The notes below the pieces were generated by a model that worked only from the letters and a program-made list of their open reading frames with translations, was not told the DNA's origin and did not search any database. This document shows, one piece after another, positions 24,864 to 38,231 of a stretch of 64,000 bases of DNA; positions within the stretch are counted from its first letter, which is position 1, and each line of letters starts with the position of its first letter. Origin of the DNA: Bubalus kerabau (lineage: Eukaryota; Chordata; Mammalia; Artiodactyla; Bovidae); the NCBI RefSeq assembly GCF_029407905.1, contig NC_073627.1, positions 158,787,697 to 158,851,696 on the forward strand, given 5' to 3'. Made by a program: the position numbers and the translations under genes.

Positions 24864-26169
24864 AATGGTAAGTATGTTAATATGTATTCAAGATCAGATA
24901 GGTCTCAGAAAATTCAAACAATCTTTTCCAGAAAGAAACAAGAGTCATTATTTGTCCCTCTCAGCAGCTTCCAATGATAATAAATTACATTTTCAGATGC
25001 CAGAGGGGTCATCTAAAGTCAGTTTTAAATACTATACCATTTATTGAAATACAGTGCAGCTCTGCTTATAGGATCTTTTGTAGAATAGCCTCAGTTTCTT
25101 GAGGCAGCAGAACCTGGTGATTAAAGTCTCAAGAGAGGAGCCAAGACCCTTGGATTGTAAAGTTGGTGCCACAGTGGCTCATATATTATCTAAGCTCTCA
25201 GAAGAAGAATCTCTGAATCTGTAGAGATTTAGAAAATGAGGCCTGAACTTAAGATCAGAAAAATTCATTTTAGTACTTGCTTGGCAAAATAGTCCACCTG
25301 AGCCTCAGTTTCTTTACAAATGCATTTGAAGTTTGATGGATTAATACCTTCCACTTAGAACCATAGGGTGTTATGTGAGGTTATGTGAAGTAAAATTATT
25401 TTGTGAATTGTAAAATCCTCATCAAATGAAAGTGACAGTTTTTATTACACAAACGAAAGCTCATACCTTGAAACCCAAGACCTAAAGGGAATAAGACACT
25501 CTCTCATAAGTTCACCCTGTACTTATTTCTTGTTCAGTTATAAAAGTCTGTTGAAGAACATAGTTATGGTATTTTTATGATCTATTAATATGATGGTGTA
25601 AAAGGCCTTTCAAAAAAGTGTTGTTTGGATATGGCAAACATATAGTATAACCTGCCTCTTTTATTTACTATACTGCTACTAAATTCTTTTTTCATGGAAA
25701 TCTTTTGTTTTAAAGAATTCTTGAGTAAACCTCTAATTTGGAAGGCTGGAAGAAGGAGCTAAAGTAACCGTTGAGAATTATTTATAGGTAAGTGACAAAT
25801 TGAGAATCTGGGCAGAGTAGGGGTGTGTGAGTGGAAACTAGAGAGATAAGATAATTAAGGATCTAAGTCTCAACTATAAAAAATTCTCAAATGACAGATA
25901 AAAGTGATTTTGTACTGAATCAAATTGTCTATGTCAGAGAATTCTTATTTTTTTTGAGCATCAAGTATAAATACAAATTAAGACAAAAATTCATTTACTG
26001 TTTATGGAGAATGCCAAAATATGTGCAAATATTTGTAATCTTTTGCAGATGTCAGTGGATATATTAAGTCTTGGTGGATGAGTGATGTCCCAAGTCTATT
26101 CTCAACAGTAATAATTTATTACATAAAAGAAGTATCTATTAGTCTAGAGATCTGCAGTAGGCTGATACT
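24864..26169. other. Unassigned intron sequence
   Basis: 1.3 kb between the L1 and the next SINE with no recognised element. 26401-26924 and 27929-28629 are similar; 27180-28130 may hold an old repeat I cannot name. Confidence 0.55.
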
Positions 26170-26178
26170 TTCCACTGT

Positions 26179-26391
26179 CGACATGTGCACATGCTCATTT
26201 ACTCAGTTGTTTCTGACCCTTTGTGATCCCAGGCTCCTCTGTCCATGGAATTTGTCAGAGAAAAATACTGGGGTGAATTGCCATTTCCTACTCCAGGGGA
26301 TCTTCCTGACCTGGGGATTGAACCCATGTCTCCTGTGTCTTCTCCTGCATTGGCAGGTGGATTCTTTACCCCTGTGGCACCTGGGAAGCCC
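26179..26391 (-). mobile_element. Bov-tA SINE, 9-bp TSD
   Basis: Minus-strand Bov-tA flanked by TTCCACTGT at 26170-26178 and 26392-26400. Confidence 0.93.
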
Positions 26392-26924
26392 TTCCACTGT
26401 TTACCTTGCTCCATAAATCCATATTGTAACTCAGAGATTTCTATTTATGGTAAAATTATATAGTCAGTTTAATCAAGTTGCTTTCCTAATGTAGAGGCTA
26501 CTAAAGAGAGTCAACCTCTGGTGATGAGGTACCCAAGGGAGGAATTTTGCCAAACAATTACAGTGACGTTATGTGGCATCAAGTCAACTGGCACCAAGGC
26601 TTTGTTCCAGGCAATCCGAAAGACAAAGTAGATGGCCAAGACAAATAATTCACATTAATGTATTGTTTCCTTAAACTTCGTATTGTCTGATTCAACTATC
26701 TCTTTAGTTCAAATGAATTGGAAAATTGCTGTCTCCACAGATCTCAGCACTTAGATACACATGTCTAACATACTATGATAAATGTTGTAAAATAATAATT
26801 TTATTGAGAATAAAACAGTATCAAACAATGTTGAGCAAGGAGACTAATTACTCACAAACACATCTCAGAGTCAGAAGAAATCATAGCAGCAGTGGCATCC
26901 ATTACAGGCCTAGGTAGAGCAGTG

Positions 26925-27175
26925 TAGAGGTTTTGGAGCAAAGAATGAATATGATTCCTGACTGTCTCTTATTAGATGGATGACCATAAGCAAGTAACGT
27001 CCTTAAGTAAGTGACCTTAAGTAAGTACCATCTAATCTCTTTGCCAATAATATAAGGAGAAAAACATTATCTATTTGAGAAGATTTGATGAGAATTAAAT
27101 ATGATAAAGCATGATCCCCAGTACATAGTAATGGTGCATCGAATGCTAATAACCATTACTACTACTTTGAAATTT
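26925..27175 (+). repeat. MIR SINE with a local duplication
   Basis: Tail and core of MIR are readable (GGATGACCATAAGCAAGTAA; TGAGAATTAAATATGATAAA; AGTACATAGTAATGG). CCTTAAGTAAGT occurs twice within 30 bases (27000-27028). Confidence 0.65.
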
Positions 27176-27652
27176 GAGTGACGCACTATGTCTATTGTCT
27201 CTCAGCTCCAAATCCACCTTCCTCTTTTCTGCCTTGGGACGCTGGAGCTCGTGCACTACAAATCACATTTCTGCCTTGCTAGGGGGTCTAGGTAGGGTAG
27301 GCTCTGCAATAGAGGCTACTAGAGGGAGACTGCAGGGCTAGAGGAAATGAAGGGAGTGCTTCTTCCTGTGGGTTTTCTGCCTGTTACAGGTTTCATTAAG
27401 CATTGCTTCATTCTTTCAACAGTTCCTTTCCAGTGTAGAACCTAAATCTGGTGTAGCTTTTACAACAGTTGCATTTTATCCTGCACACTTATGATGCCAA
27501 CATCAACCAGGCAGTTAAAGGTCTGGATCTGAGCTCTGATGGGCCTTCCTTAGAGCTCAGACTCACCAACTGGGCAGCACCCTTTTTTCTTAGATGTCCG
27601 AATTTCAGCTTCATTGTGCTCTCCCTCTAAACTTCAAAGTGTTGGTATATCT

Positions 27653-27916
27653 GCTGCTAAGTCACTTCAGTCATGTCCGACTCTGTGCGACCCCATAGAC
27701 GGCAGCCCACCAGGCTCCCCCATCCCTGGGATTCTCCAGGGAAGAACACTGGAGTGGGTTGCCATTTCCTTCAACGCATGAAGGTGAAAAGTGAAAGTGA
27801 AGTCATTCAGTCGTGTCTGACCCTCAGTGACCCCATGGACTGCAGCCTTCCAGGCTCCTCAGTCCATGGGATTTTCCAGGCAAGAGTATGGGTGTGGGGT
27901 GCCATTGCCTTCTCTG
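27653..27916 (-). mobile_element. Bov-A2 dimeric SINE, 12-bp TSD
   Basis: Minus-strand BovA dimer between perfect GTTGGTATATCT repeats (27641-27652, 27917-27928). Low divergence suggests a young copy. Confidence 0.95.
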
Positions 27917-28629
27917 GTTGGTATATCTAGCCTCTTCCTATTGTTTTCTCAGCTCCAGGGATAGTAGCTCCTTTAAGGATTTGCTATCTTCACACCATAG
28001 AGTTCTCTCATTATCCTTCTAGTCACCAGATTGACAACTCTGTACCTAGTTGATTATTCATTATAGTAAATTTCCTCTCTTCAAATAAGTGGTATGGTTT
28101 CTATTTCTTGAGTAGCCCTCACTGATATACTTAATATCTGATGGTTTATTTAATCATTTGGACTGTTTAGAAAGATCTTGGTTTTGAGAGGGGGGCCTTT
28201 TGAACCATACAAAACAACTTTCTGATTTTCACCAGCTTATCCAGTATTGACAAGTTTAAAATAAAGTTACTGCTCCAGAGTAACAGAACTAGGTGGAAGT
28301 TATGATGCAGACAAGGCAGCCAGAAGGAAATGGCATGAAGGCATGGATAGAAATGAAATGATTGATTGCTTGTTCAAACCAAAACTACAGTGATGGATCA
28401 CCATTCTAGAATTTATCCATAAAATTCCAATAAAATTCAGAAAATAGTCTGATGTAACATTTCTCAACTTCTATTAAAATATTAAATAAGGCATAAAAAT
28501 ATGAAAGCTCACAACTTTGAAAACTTTTATTAACAATCAACTTATTGCTAGAATGGAAAGATGTTGCACAAACTGTAAACTAGGGGAACAGAAGAAAAGA
28601 ATATGAAATTACTATTGTATCTGAAAATA

Positions 28630-28870
28630 ATAATAGCTAACATTTCTTGAATACTTAATATATACTTAATATATGCATTTCTTAACTTTTCATAAATTAT
28701 TTCATTTAATCTTCCTTAAAACTCAGTGAGATAGATTCTAGTATCTCTATCTTATAAATGAAGAAATTAAGGCATAGAGAGGTTAAGTGATTTACCTAGT
28801 TACCCTTCCCTAGTAAATGGCAGGGATAGGATTAAAACTCAGGTAACCTGGGTCCTCTGGCTTTTAACTC
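28630..28870 (-). repeat. MIR SINE
   Basis: Reverse MIR: TTATAAATGAAGAAATTAAG, GGCATAGAGAGGTTAAGTGA, CAGGGATAGGATTAAAACTC. One of the best-preserved MIR copies here. Confidence 0.8.
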
Positions 28871-29184
28871 CTATAATGATTATCATCTCTTTCTTTCTAT
28901 TACTTAGTTCCATTAGAAGAGTCACCATGGCCTCTCTATTGCATGAGTTCTGCTTTTTGAGGTAGTCAGAATGACATTCAGTTACATCCCTCCTTGGATT
29001 AGTATTTTTAATTCCTAAATTTAATAAAAGAGATATTGCATCTCCAAGAGGAATATGGGAGAAGTTTAATTCCCACAAGCAAAGTACCATAGAACTTAGC
29101 AGGATCAATACTCTAGCAGACATGCAAAACCTACTGCTGTGGTTTTATTTATTCATTTATTTTTTCATGTACTTCATTGGTTCA

Positions 29185-29370
29185 GATCAATGATTCTCAA
29201 CCAAGAGGGTACATCAGAAACACCTGGGAAATTTTTTACACACAAGCCTATATCTCAAGATTTTGAGCCAAGAGGTCTAGAACGGAGCCACGTATGTATT
29301 TTGAAATTCTGATGTATTTTGAAAAGGTTGCCTAGGTTGAGGGAACTAATTAAGAGTCACTGGTTCATAT
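29185..29370 (+). repeat. MER5-like hAT (Charlie) DNA transposon fossil
   Basis: ATGATTCTCAACCAAGAGGG, ACATCAGAAACACCTGGGAA and the closing AAGAGTCACTGGTTC follow the MER5 pattern. Confidence 0.55.
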
Positions 29371-29953
29371 TATCAGAAAGTGACTCAGCAGATTGGCAAA
29401 TTCAGAGAAGCAGATTCCAGCTTGGTTCAGCAGAGTCACACCACACGCCTGATGATTGTTAAAAGACTGAGCTTTGGTTTAGGCAAGGGGCACAGCAACT
29501 TCCTGTCTAGCTTTATTTATTAGAAAAGGATTCAATCAGAATAAAAGTGAATTCAAAGTAAGGCAACTAGTAGTCTTTGTTGGCGGACAGATTGATTTCC
29601 TGTTGCTCTAGAATAACAATACCTCCTCCCACCCAATAAAACAAGGGCCCTATAAAGATGCTGCAGAACAAAGGAAAGACGTATTTTGAAAATATTTTGT
29701 TTTACAAGCCAAAGTAAAATTATAAAAAAGAAGAAAACCCACAAAACCCTGACATTTAAACATTAAGGATAACATGACTTTTTGAAAAATGAGTAATTCA
29801 CAAGAGGAGAAATACTGAGATTAACAATAAATGGGATGAAAAAGAATAGTGTAAATGGAAAGAAACAGGGAATTAAAAATTCAACAAAAGATTTCAAATA
29901 TGTTTTGGAAACCTAAAAGGCATGAGAGCTATTTCAAAGCTTCGAATTACTGA

Positions 29954-30175
29954 TGTGTCTGTGTTCATTCGCTCAGTTGTGTCCAACTCTGTGATCCTAT
30001 GGACTGTAGCCTGCCAGGCTCCTCTGTCCAAGGGATTCTTCAGGCAGGAATACTGGAGTAGGTTGCCTTCTCCTACTCCAGGGGATCTTCCCAACCCAGG
30101 GATCAAACCCACATCTCTTGTGTCTCCTGCACAGGCAGGCAGATTCTTTACCACTGTGCCACCTGGGGGTTCCTT
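29954..30175 (-). mobile_element. Bov-tA SINE, 10-bp TSD
   Basis: Minus-strand Bov-tA ending CCACCTGGGGGTTCC. TSD GAATTACTGA at 29944-29953 and 30176-30185. Confidence 0.94.
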
Positions 30176-30185
30176 GAATTACTGA

Positions 30186-32927
30186 CACGGAAGACAAAAT
30201 TTAGAAAAACTTTCAGGATACAGAACAAATGGAATCCTTTCCCATTATTACAAGAACTGTAAATAATGGAAAAGGATGGGGAAGGACTGTGCATCTCAGT
30301 TTGTACTCATTCAGTTCCTGTTTTATGCCGATTGTCCTATGTAATTATTAACCATTCCCTCCTTTTTCACTTTTAAAACTGTCCTGGTTTGAATATAAAC
30401 TATTTAGTCACCTCACTATGAGCAACAAACCTCAGAAATATGGTGTACCTCAGACAGAAGAAATCTTAGGAACAGGAACAGAACATGTATAGAATAGGAA
30501 CATGTACACAGGAACAGAAGGATTATTCAAAAACATATTTGCAGAAAAATTTTTGTTTTTGTTTTTTGAATTTTATTTTATGGACCAACTTCATTCTTCA
30601 CAAAATCAATAAAAGGCAAACTGTACCTAGACATATCTGCAAAAATGTTTTAATTAAACTGTCAAACATTTAGGAAGAAAGGAAAGAAAAAAAGAGAAAG
30701 AAATAGATTTCTCACTGCTGCTGTGTTAGATGCTCAGAGACAATAGATTGATACCTAACTGAATTTGTTTGGGAAATAATTTTATGCCTTGTCAGTTGTC
30801 TTTTATCTGTTAAAAAATAAACAAAGCCAAACTGGGATATATATAAGGGTGTAGAAAATAAAAATATGCCATTCATATACCCTATGTGAAAAAGATCCCT
30901 GGAAAGACTCCAACTAACTGGCACTTATTTTCTCTTTCGAAGAATCTATGCTAAGGCAATAATCTACAAAATGGACAAAGATTCTGTGAACAAAGATTTT
31001 CATTGCAGAGCATTTTATTCCACAATAATTGTCAGGGTTTTTTTTTTGACAAAATTTGTAAGAAAAACTTAACATTTTAGGCATATACAACATTCTAGGC
31101 TTGGGATAATACGCAGCTAATAAAATAATGATGGCAGTGAGTTTCCCGGGACTTGGAAAACACTAGCAATATCACATAAAATTAAAGAATCTGAATAGAA
31201 ATTCTCCACATTAAAAGTTCTATATAACAAACACTAGGAGAAATACCTCAAGACATTTGAGATAACTAGCAATAATGATTGTTTCTGATAGTGAAGTTAA
31301 GACCTTTTTTCTACACTCATATTTTCTTATTTTATAATTAGAAGTAAATAAAACAGAGAAATATGAGTTGTTTGAAGTCTGTGGTGACTTGTAAAAGATT
31401 CATGACATGATGCAAGTGAGTAAAGCAGAATACAAAACTGTACATTTACAATTTCAGAAATTCATTCGTTCATCCCTTTAAAAATATCTGAGTGACCATT
31501 ATGTGCAAAGCACTATAATAGATCCTCGGATTATAATGGCAAGTAAAACAGAAAACACTAACTTCAGAGAGACAGAAACATGTATACAAGAGGGCAAACA
31601 CTGAAAGGAAAAGTATGCTAAAATGGTGAGATTATTTCTTTTCTAAGCTCTAAATACAGTGTCCAATATTACCATTGCATTGTTTCTCATATAAACATGA
31701 TAAAAGTCAATGAATAACACTGCAGTTAATAAAGTAAATAAATGTGTATATATGTATGTACAAATGTATATGTATGTATGAAGATATACATGATTATATA
31801 ACTACATAAGTAATATGTACATATTACATATATATATATTATGTAAATATATGTGTATTTATATAAATACTACCTAAATATAAGTAAATATGTATACATA
31901 ATAAAATAAAGTGAAAGCAACCTTCCTGGATCACTCTGGCCCAGAATTCTATCAGGTTTTTGGGAATCATCTACAAGAACTCTGCAGACCATTTGTTTAA
32001 CAGCTTTCTTTTCACATTATTTAGAATCATTGAACCCACAGTAGAGGAAAGAATGCCAGTGATGACATACAAGGACATTTTTGTATTCTGAAATGACATT
32101 TCTTATGAGTCCCTCTTATAAGGTACTTCAATCACTTTGTCATCACTATCTCATTAATTGTCTCATTATAGAAAAGTTTTCAGTTTTCTTAAAAAAAAAC
32201 ACAAAATCAAGGGAGTTTGTCAGAGTTTTGCCATAACCTTGTTTTTCTATAGTGCCTGTTAAATTTTAATGTAAGGGAACAGAGGCTTAGGAATATAGAA
32301 AATAATGGAACTAGCATATTAAAAAAATGAGCACCTACTATATGTCATATGATATTGCTAATCTATTTGAGAGCAATTATTCTACTTAATCAGTACCTCT
32401 AACACTAGGAGTAGTTATTATCATCTCATTATCTCTATTTTATGAGTAAGGTTTCTAAGATTCATTTATGGGTACACCTGGAATGGATTACATTCATTAT
32501 CTTTTAATACCTATTTTCCCTCTTGTTCTCTTGCTTCATATGAGGGTGGCCACCTCTTCTGTATAATAGGCACATATTCTAGTTTTTCCAAACTGCACCT
32601 TTAAGCTGCTGTACCTGTTATGGTTACAGGTCTCTGTCACTTCCTCTTGCTTATCCAGTCATTGAGGCATTTCTAGTTAATACTTGCCTACTCAAATGTA
32701 CTAACGTTTCTAATCCAGAATGATGATCCTGAAGCTCTAGCAAGCCTGCAGATTATTATTATTTTTTAAAAAATAAGCTGATTTCTTAAAAAAAAAGTCA
32801 GCTACTTAATTCACTTGATATATAGATGTATATCAAATCATCACATTCTGTGCTTTAACTATCTTACAATGTTATATCAATCATACCTCAGTAAATTAAA
32901 ACAAAAATGAGTTAGTTATCAACATTT
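30186..32927. other. Unassigned, AT-rich intron sequence
   Basis: 2.7 kb with only the TA-rich tract (31735-31910). 34661-35224, 35911-36952, 37451-38196 and 39061-39710 likewise show nothing firm. Confidence 0.55.
31735..31910. repeat. TA/TATG-rich low-complexity tract
   Basis: About 175 bases of TATG, TATA and TAAA words with several short palindromes, including ACATATTACATATATATAT. Confidence 0.85.
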
Positions 32928-32938
32928 AAGGACAATTT

Positions 32939-33149
32939 GGGGCTTCCCTGGTGGCTCAGATGGTAAAGAATCTGCGTGCAATTTAGGAGACCTGGGTTCA
33001 ATCCCTGGGTCAGCAAAATCCCTGGAGAAGGGAATGGCAACCTACTCTAGTATTCTTGCCTGGAGAATTCTATGGACAGAGGAGCCTGGCTGGCTATAAT
33101 CTACTGAGTTGCAAAGAGTTGGACATGACTGAGCAGCTAAAACACACAC
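32939..33149 (+). mobile_element. Bov-tA SINE, 11-bp TSD
   Basis: Plus-strand, starts GGCTTCCCTGGTGGCTCAGA and ends in an AACACACAC tail. TSD AAGGACAATTT at 32928-32938 and 33150-33160. Confidence 0.95.
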
Positions 33150-33332
33150 AAGGACAATTTTACATTAAAAAAAAATCCACAGTCTGGCTTCCTTTGAAAA
33201 TACAGAATATTTGGCAACATCCCATGAGTAATAGCTTGTTGGAGGTGAGTGGTGGCTGACTACCTCCCTCAGAAAGGTTAGGCTCTATTCAGTTATCTAC
33301 AATTTTTACTATTCCCTATCATATTATTTGGG

Positions 33333-33533
33333 GGCTTCCTAGGTGGCGCTAGTGGTAAAGAACCCGCCTGCCAAAGTAGGAGACATAAGAGCTTAGGTTC
33401 AATCCCTGGGTTGAGAAGATCCCCTGGAGGAGGGCATGGCCACCCACTCCCATGGACAGAGGAGCCTGGTGGACTGCCATCCATAGGGTCCCATAGAGTC
33501 AGACACAACAAGTGACTTAGCACACGTGCACCG
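33333..33533 (+). mobile_element. Bov-tA SINE, 11-bp TSD
   Basis: Plus-strand, CTAGGTGGCGCTAGTGGTAA head. TSD TATTATTTGGG at 33322-33332 and 33534-33544. A piece of the BovA body (the TATTCTTGCCTGG block) is missing. Confidence 0.94.
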
Positions 33534-33624
33534 TATTATTTGGGACTGTTTTTTCACACTTCCGTTAACTTCCTGGCTCCTATATGACATCTGAATTTGA
33601 TACCTTGCCCCAGGTCATTGAGTC

Positions 33625-34035
33625 TCTAACTGTGCTGTGCATACATAAAATTCACCTGGGGGAGATTCTTCAAAAAAAAGAAAAAAACAGCTGGTATCAG
33701 GCCACAACACACAATTTAGTGAAATTCAACGAGTCTAGAATCTAGACTTTAAAACTACTACCTACATGTGATTTTGTTTCAGGTGGCACCCAGTCAAGGT
33801 TTGAAAATCACTTTAGGGGAGACTCTTAGGATAAGTGGTTCCCAAATATGATACTCAGAATCACCTGTGGACACAATCAATCACCTGTGAAGTTGTTTGG
33901 TTTTTGGATAGATTTGTATGCTCCAAATCCAGGGATTCTAATTTGATAAGTCTGAGAATGTATATTTTGAAAAGCTATCTCGGTGTTGCTAACACACAGG
34001 TGGCCACCACTCTGGGGGCTGAAAGTCTAGGGAAT
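33625..34035 (+). repeat. MER5-like DNA transposon fossils, probably two
   Basis: 33625-33800 (AAAATTCACCTGGGGGAGAT ... TTTGAAAATCACTTTAGGG) and 33825-34035 (AGTGGTTCCCAAATATGATA ... AATCACCTGTG) have the non-autonomous hAT layout with an internal 'CAGAATCACCTG'-type block. Confidence 0.5.
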
Positions 34036-34087
34036 TACACTTAATGACAGAAAAAACAGTGAGTACAATGGGAAGCTAGGAATTTTG

Positions 34088-34660
34088 TGGTTGTTCAGTC
34101 ACTAAGTCCTGTCTGACTCTTTGTGACCCCAGGGACTGCAGCATGCCAGGCTTCCCTGTCCTTCACTATCTCCTGGAGTTTGCCAGATTCATGTCCATTG
34201 AGATGGTGGTGCCATCCCACCATCTCATCCTCTGTCATCCCTTTTTCCTTTTGCCTTCAATCTTTCCCAGCATCAGGGTCTTTTCCAATGAGTCGGCTCT
34301 TAGAATCAGGTGGCCAAAGTATTGGAGTTTCAGCTTCAGCATCAGCCCTTCCAATAAATATTCAGGGTTGATTTCCTTTAGGATTGACTGGTTTGATCTT
34401 CTTGTAGTCCAAGGGACTCTCAAGAGTCTTCTCCAGCATCACAATTTAAAAGCATCAGTTCTTAGGCACTCAGCCTTCTTTATGGTCCAATTTTCACATC
34501 TATACATGACTACTGGACAAACTATAGCTTTGACTATGCGGACATCTGTCAGTTATGTCTCTGCTTTTTAATATGCTGCCTAGGTTTTCATAGGTTTCCT
34601 TCCAATGAGCAAGAGTCTTAATTTCATGGCTGCAGTCACCCATCTGCAGTGACCTTAGCC
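34088..34660 (-). mobile_element. BovB LINE 3' fragment
   Basis: Minus-strand tail of BovB, starting with the GTTGTTCAGTCACT end and running to the CCATCTGCAGTGA segment. More diverged than the other copies, with several small indels. No clear TSD. Confidence 0.88.
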
Positions 34661-35224
34661 AGATCTGAACTTTTGTCTGATTCCCTGATATTTTGCTTGA
34701 TAAGAGATAACAGAATAAAATACAATTCCAGGCTTTCTCTCTTTTTCACTAATGATTATTTCAAGTAGCTTTATTTTTCATTAACTTTGAATTTTTCTAA
34801 TTTTACAGGTAAGTCAGATATCTTTGGCTACACAATATAGAGACATTGGCTGGGGAACAGGGGTGAGAATTTGAGAAAGCAGTGACCCAAAGCCACAAGA
34901 ACAACATCACTTTTCTGTCCTCTGTGGTCTCCAGAAAACTTAAAACCTCTTTGGGGAAAATGAAGGACATGAAAAGTTTAATAGGGTGAAGAAATACTTT
35001 TTCTATTTCTTATGAAATCAATTTCCTCAAGGTCTTACACTTCCAGCTTCGTTCTACATAACATAGTAAATTCTAGGTGGTCGTGAACTCTATCTACTTA
35101 GTGAATGAGAATTCTTTTTCATAAAGTGGGACACTTAGTTCACATCACCCACACTCTGACAGGTGGGGAATTTCCCACCAGTGTTACTTAGCTGTGTTAC
35201 ACTGGAAAGGAGGGAAATGGACCA

Positions 35225-35910
35225 TTGATTCAGTTTGATCAACAGTCACTGAGCATCTATTATGAGCCACTCACTGTGCTAGGAGTTTAGGGTTCAATTT
35301 AGTGGAGGAGAGAGACACATATATCAACAAATAATTATTAAGCTATGCAACAGATCTAGAAAAGAAGAATGTTCAAGGTAGAAAAGTGACGTAAAAGTGA
35401 AAGTAACAAACTGCAGTGGGAGAGGACAGTGCACAGGTGATATTTAAGCAAAGTTTTGAAGGCTAAACGGGCTTCTCAGATGGTAAAGAATCTGCCTGCA
35501 ATGTAGACGATCCCTTGCAGAAGGGAATGGCTACCCACTCCAGTATTCTTGCCTGGAGAATTCTATGGACAGAGGAGTCTGGAGGGTTATAGTCATTCCA
35601 TGGAGTTGCAAAGAGTCAAACATGACTGAGCAACTAATATTCACTTTTGAAGGCTAAATAGGAATTTTAGGCAGACACAAGGGGAAAGGGATTTCAAGCA
35701 GTAGGAGAAGTATATGTCAAGGTTTGGAACAGCACTGTGCAGACTGCTTGGGATAGGGAGTGCTTAGTATCTAGAAGAAATGAGGAGAATAACCCAGGCT
35801 TGGATGATGACAGGTCTTGAATGTCACATGAAAGTTGCTTAGAATTCATCCTATAGGTTAGAGCTTAGCTGTGTGGGTGGTTACTGAGAGGATTTTAGGT
35901 TGCTTGGGGG
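35225..35910 (+). repeat. Ancient interspersed repeat, family not assigned
   Basis: Starts with CACTGAGCATCTATTATGAG, the common 'stage of life table' motif of old mammalian repeats, followed by AGTGGAGGAGAGAGACAC and a long diverged body. It shares its order with 56272-57005. Split by the Bov-tA at 35468-35644. Confidence 0.5.
35468..35644 (+). mobile_element. Bov-tA SINE, 14-bp TSD, nested in an old repeat
   Basis: Plus-strand with an internal deletion in the tRNA half (ATGTAGACGATCCC). TSD TTTTGAAGGCTAAA at 35454-35467 and 35645-35658. Confidence 0.94.
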
Positions 35911-36959
35911 GCTTGACATTAAAAAACTCTGAAATGCATAGTGAGAAAGTTAATCCCTTTTCAATTAAATGTTTAATCCTTCTGCTAAATCAAGGAGAAA
36001 GCCTCGGTTTGGTGTTAGTATGTGTTTAACACTTCTCTAACACCTGGAAAATTTCCCTTTTACAAAAAGGCTCAGGCAATTCTACCTGGCTGGAATTGCT
36101 TTGTTTTCATTCTATACTTATTTTCACAATTAACTTCTCTTTATGGCAAGGGATACTGGTTTCTCATTAGTGTCTTAATAAAAGATCTTTAAATATAAAT
36201 TTAAAGAAAACAGTTAATTTTCAAAACAGCAATAGGTGATCACAGATATAGCAGAGACTACGAGGGGAGTAGATGAATGCATAAAGTTTGGAAATAATGA
36301 TATTTTGGGGATGTAGGGAAAGGGTTCAAGCAGTGAGTGAACCACCTCTCTCCTGACAGCACCTTGGAGAATATAATGGAGGAGCCAAGAATAGAGGCAG
36401 AGAAGTCAAGAATGGGGATCACAGAACTACTGTAGGCACAGGTGGTATAGGCCAAGGTTAGCCTGTTGGTTTATTCATCATCTTTCCTAGGGTTACATCA
36501 TCACAGGAGGGGGATCCTAAGCATTTCCTGGCCTGAGCTGCAGCTATTTCTTGATGAAGATCTTCAAGTGGCTGCTGTCCAGCAAGTGTTAAAGGCAGAC
36601 TTGAAATGAAGGTCAGAATGAGATTTAATTATCTTCCAGTTTTCTAACCCATGATGGAGTATTATTGGAAAACCGATGCAATCTCAAAACTTTTAACTAA
36701 TGGATTTTTACGAATATAAGCAGGCAATCTTAGCTTTAACATTTGATTTCCAAAGTGTCTCATTCTAATCTATGTCTTGGGTGTGGGTCTCCTATCCTGT
36801 TAGGTCCTCAAACTCTCTCCTTCCCCCTCAGGTCTAAGATAGGCAGCAGAATTGTGCAAGCAGTTAGGATGTTTTTAGTCCCTGTTTGGAAGATGGGAAA
36901 CCTTCTTCTTTCCTCCCTCTCCGGCTGCTGCTGACCATTTAGGAGTCACAGTACGACCA

Positions 36960-37098
36960 CACTGGGAAGATCCCCTGGAGGAGGGCATGGCAACCCACTC
37001 CAGTATTCTTGCCTGGAGAAACCAGATGGATAGAGGAGCCTGACAGTCCATGGGGTTGCAAAGAGTCAGACGTGACTGAGGTGAGTTAGCATGCACAA
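36960..37098 (+). mobile_element. Bov-tA fragment lacking the tRNA head
   Basis: Plus-strand body from GGGAAGATCCCCTGGAGGAG to GAGTTAGCATGCACAA. Possible 7-base TSD ACGACCA (36953-36959, 37099-37105). Confidence 0.85.
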
Positions 37099-37274
37099 AC
37101 GACCAGGCTAGTTCAATGCTGGGTGATAGAACATGCGTGGGCTGTTCCTACTGCCAAGAGTACCTGGAAAGATATGTCTTGGCTTTTTTCAAACTGGATT
37201 AGAATCATTTTCTCAAAGAAAAAGATGTTTCAATAAAAATGCTTCTCATCTGTTTTTAAAATTTGAATGTACAA

Positions 37275-37450
37275 AGTATTTTCATGTATATTAACTCACT
37301 GAAACCCCTATCAATTCTTTAAAATAGCATGGGAGGCCCTCCATAAATACCTGTTTAATGAGTACTATTGATAATTTATAATGGAAGAAACTGAGGTTCA
37401 GGGAGGTTACCAAAGCCGTTTTCAGATGCTTCTGGAGCTATAATTTGAAG
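37275..37450 (-). repeat. MIR SINE
   Basis: ATAATGGAAGAAACTGAGGT, TCAGGGAGGTTACC and ATTTGAAGACAGGTCT in reverse-MIR order. Confidence 0.65.
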
Positions 37451-38196
37451 ACAGGTCTTCTGGTTCTCCTCCTCACTCCACATCCCCTTCATCTCAAACA
37501 AAAGAGCCTGTTACAGATAGTGTTTGGTGCCTATAGAACTACCAAAATTAGAATTCTGCTCTATTATGATCAAACAGGGTTTTGTGGTCTGGGCTGAGGT
37601 CTTAACAGCCACAGATAACATTGCTTCAATGGAAAAATCAATTCTGAATTGGAGATTAATTCATCTGCAAATCATGACAACTTGGTGTATATCTGTCTTT
37701 CTATATAGATATATAATAGATAAGTGCTTTTTAATATGATGATTTACATTTATCGATTTTTAAAAAAAATACCACATTTTAATTCCTAGAGATCTTATAT
37801 TTTCTGGGCATGTGTATCGCAACAGAATGTCACAGACCAGAAAGAATTATCTTCACCTGCTTGTGGAAGCCCTTGAGGACCAGGTTTTGTAAGACTGCTG
37901 ATGGTAATTGATCTGTGTTTTTCTGGTTTTACGGAAGGCATGTCAGAATCTTGGGGGTGGGGGATGGAATGCTTTTTGAACAATATCCATAAAAACTAGA
38001 GAATCTGATATATTCCCTTAAGGCTGGTAGATCCTGCTCCAATTTTGTGAATCAGTCCTGTAGTAATTGTTATTTAGGTGTGAGTTTCATCCATCAGGAG
38101 TGTTGAGGAGTGAAAAAAGAATTATACCATTGCCATAATAAAGTGTCTTTTGTGCAGTGGAGAGGCATTATTCTCAGTGCAGTGTAACTTATGTTT

Positions 38197-38231
38197 GCTG
38201 AATGAATGAAAGAATGAATAAATGAATGAAA
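38197..38231. repeat. (GAAT)n simple repeat
   Basis: Degenerate GAAT repeats, as often left at old L2 tails. Confidence 0.75.

Noticed and set aside
33345..33359. CTCF-like GGTGGCGCTAGTGG in Bov-tA heads
   Set aside because: Only part of the CTCF core fits in either orientation. It is simply part of the SINE consensus.
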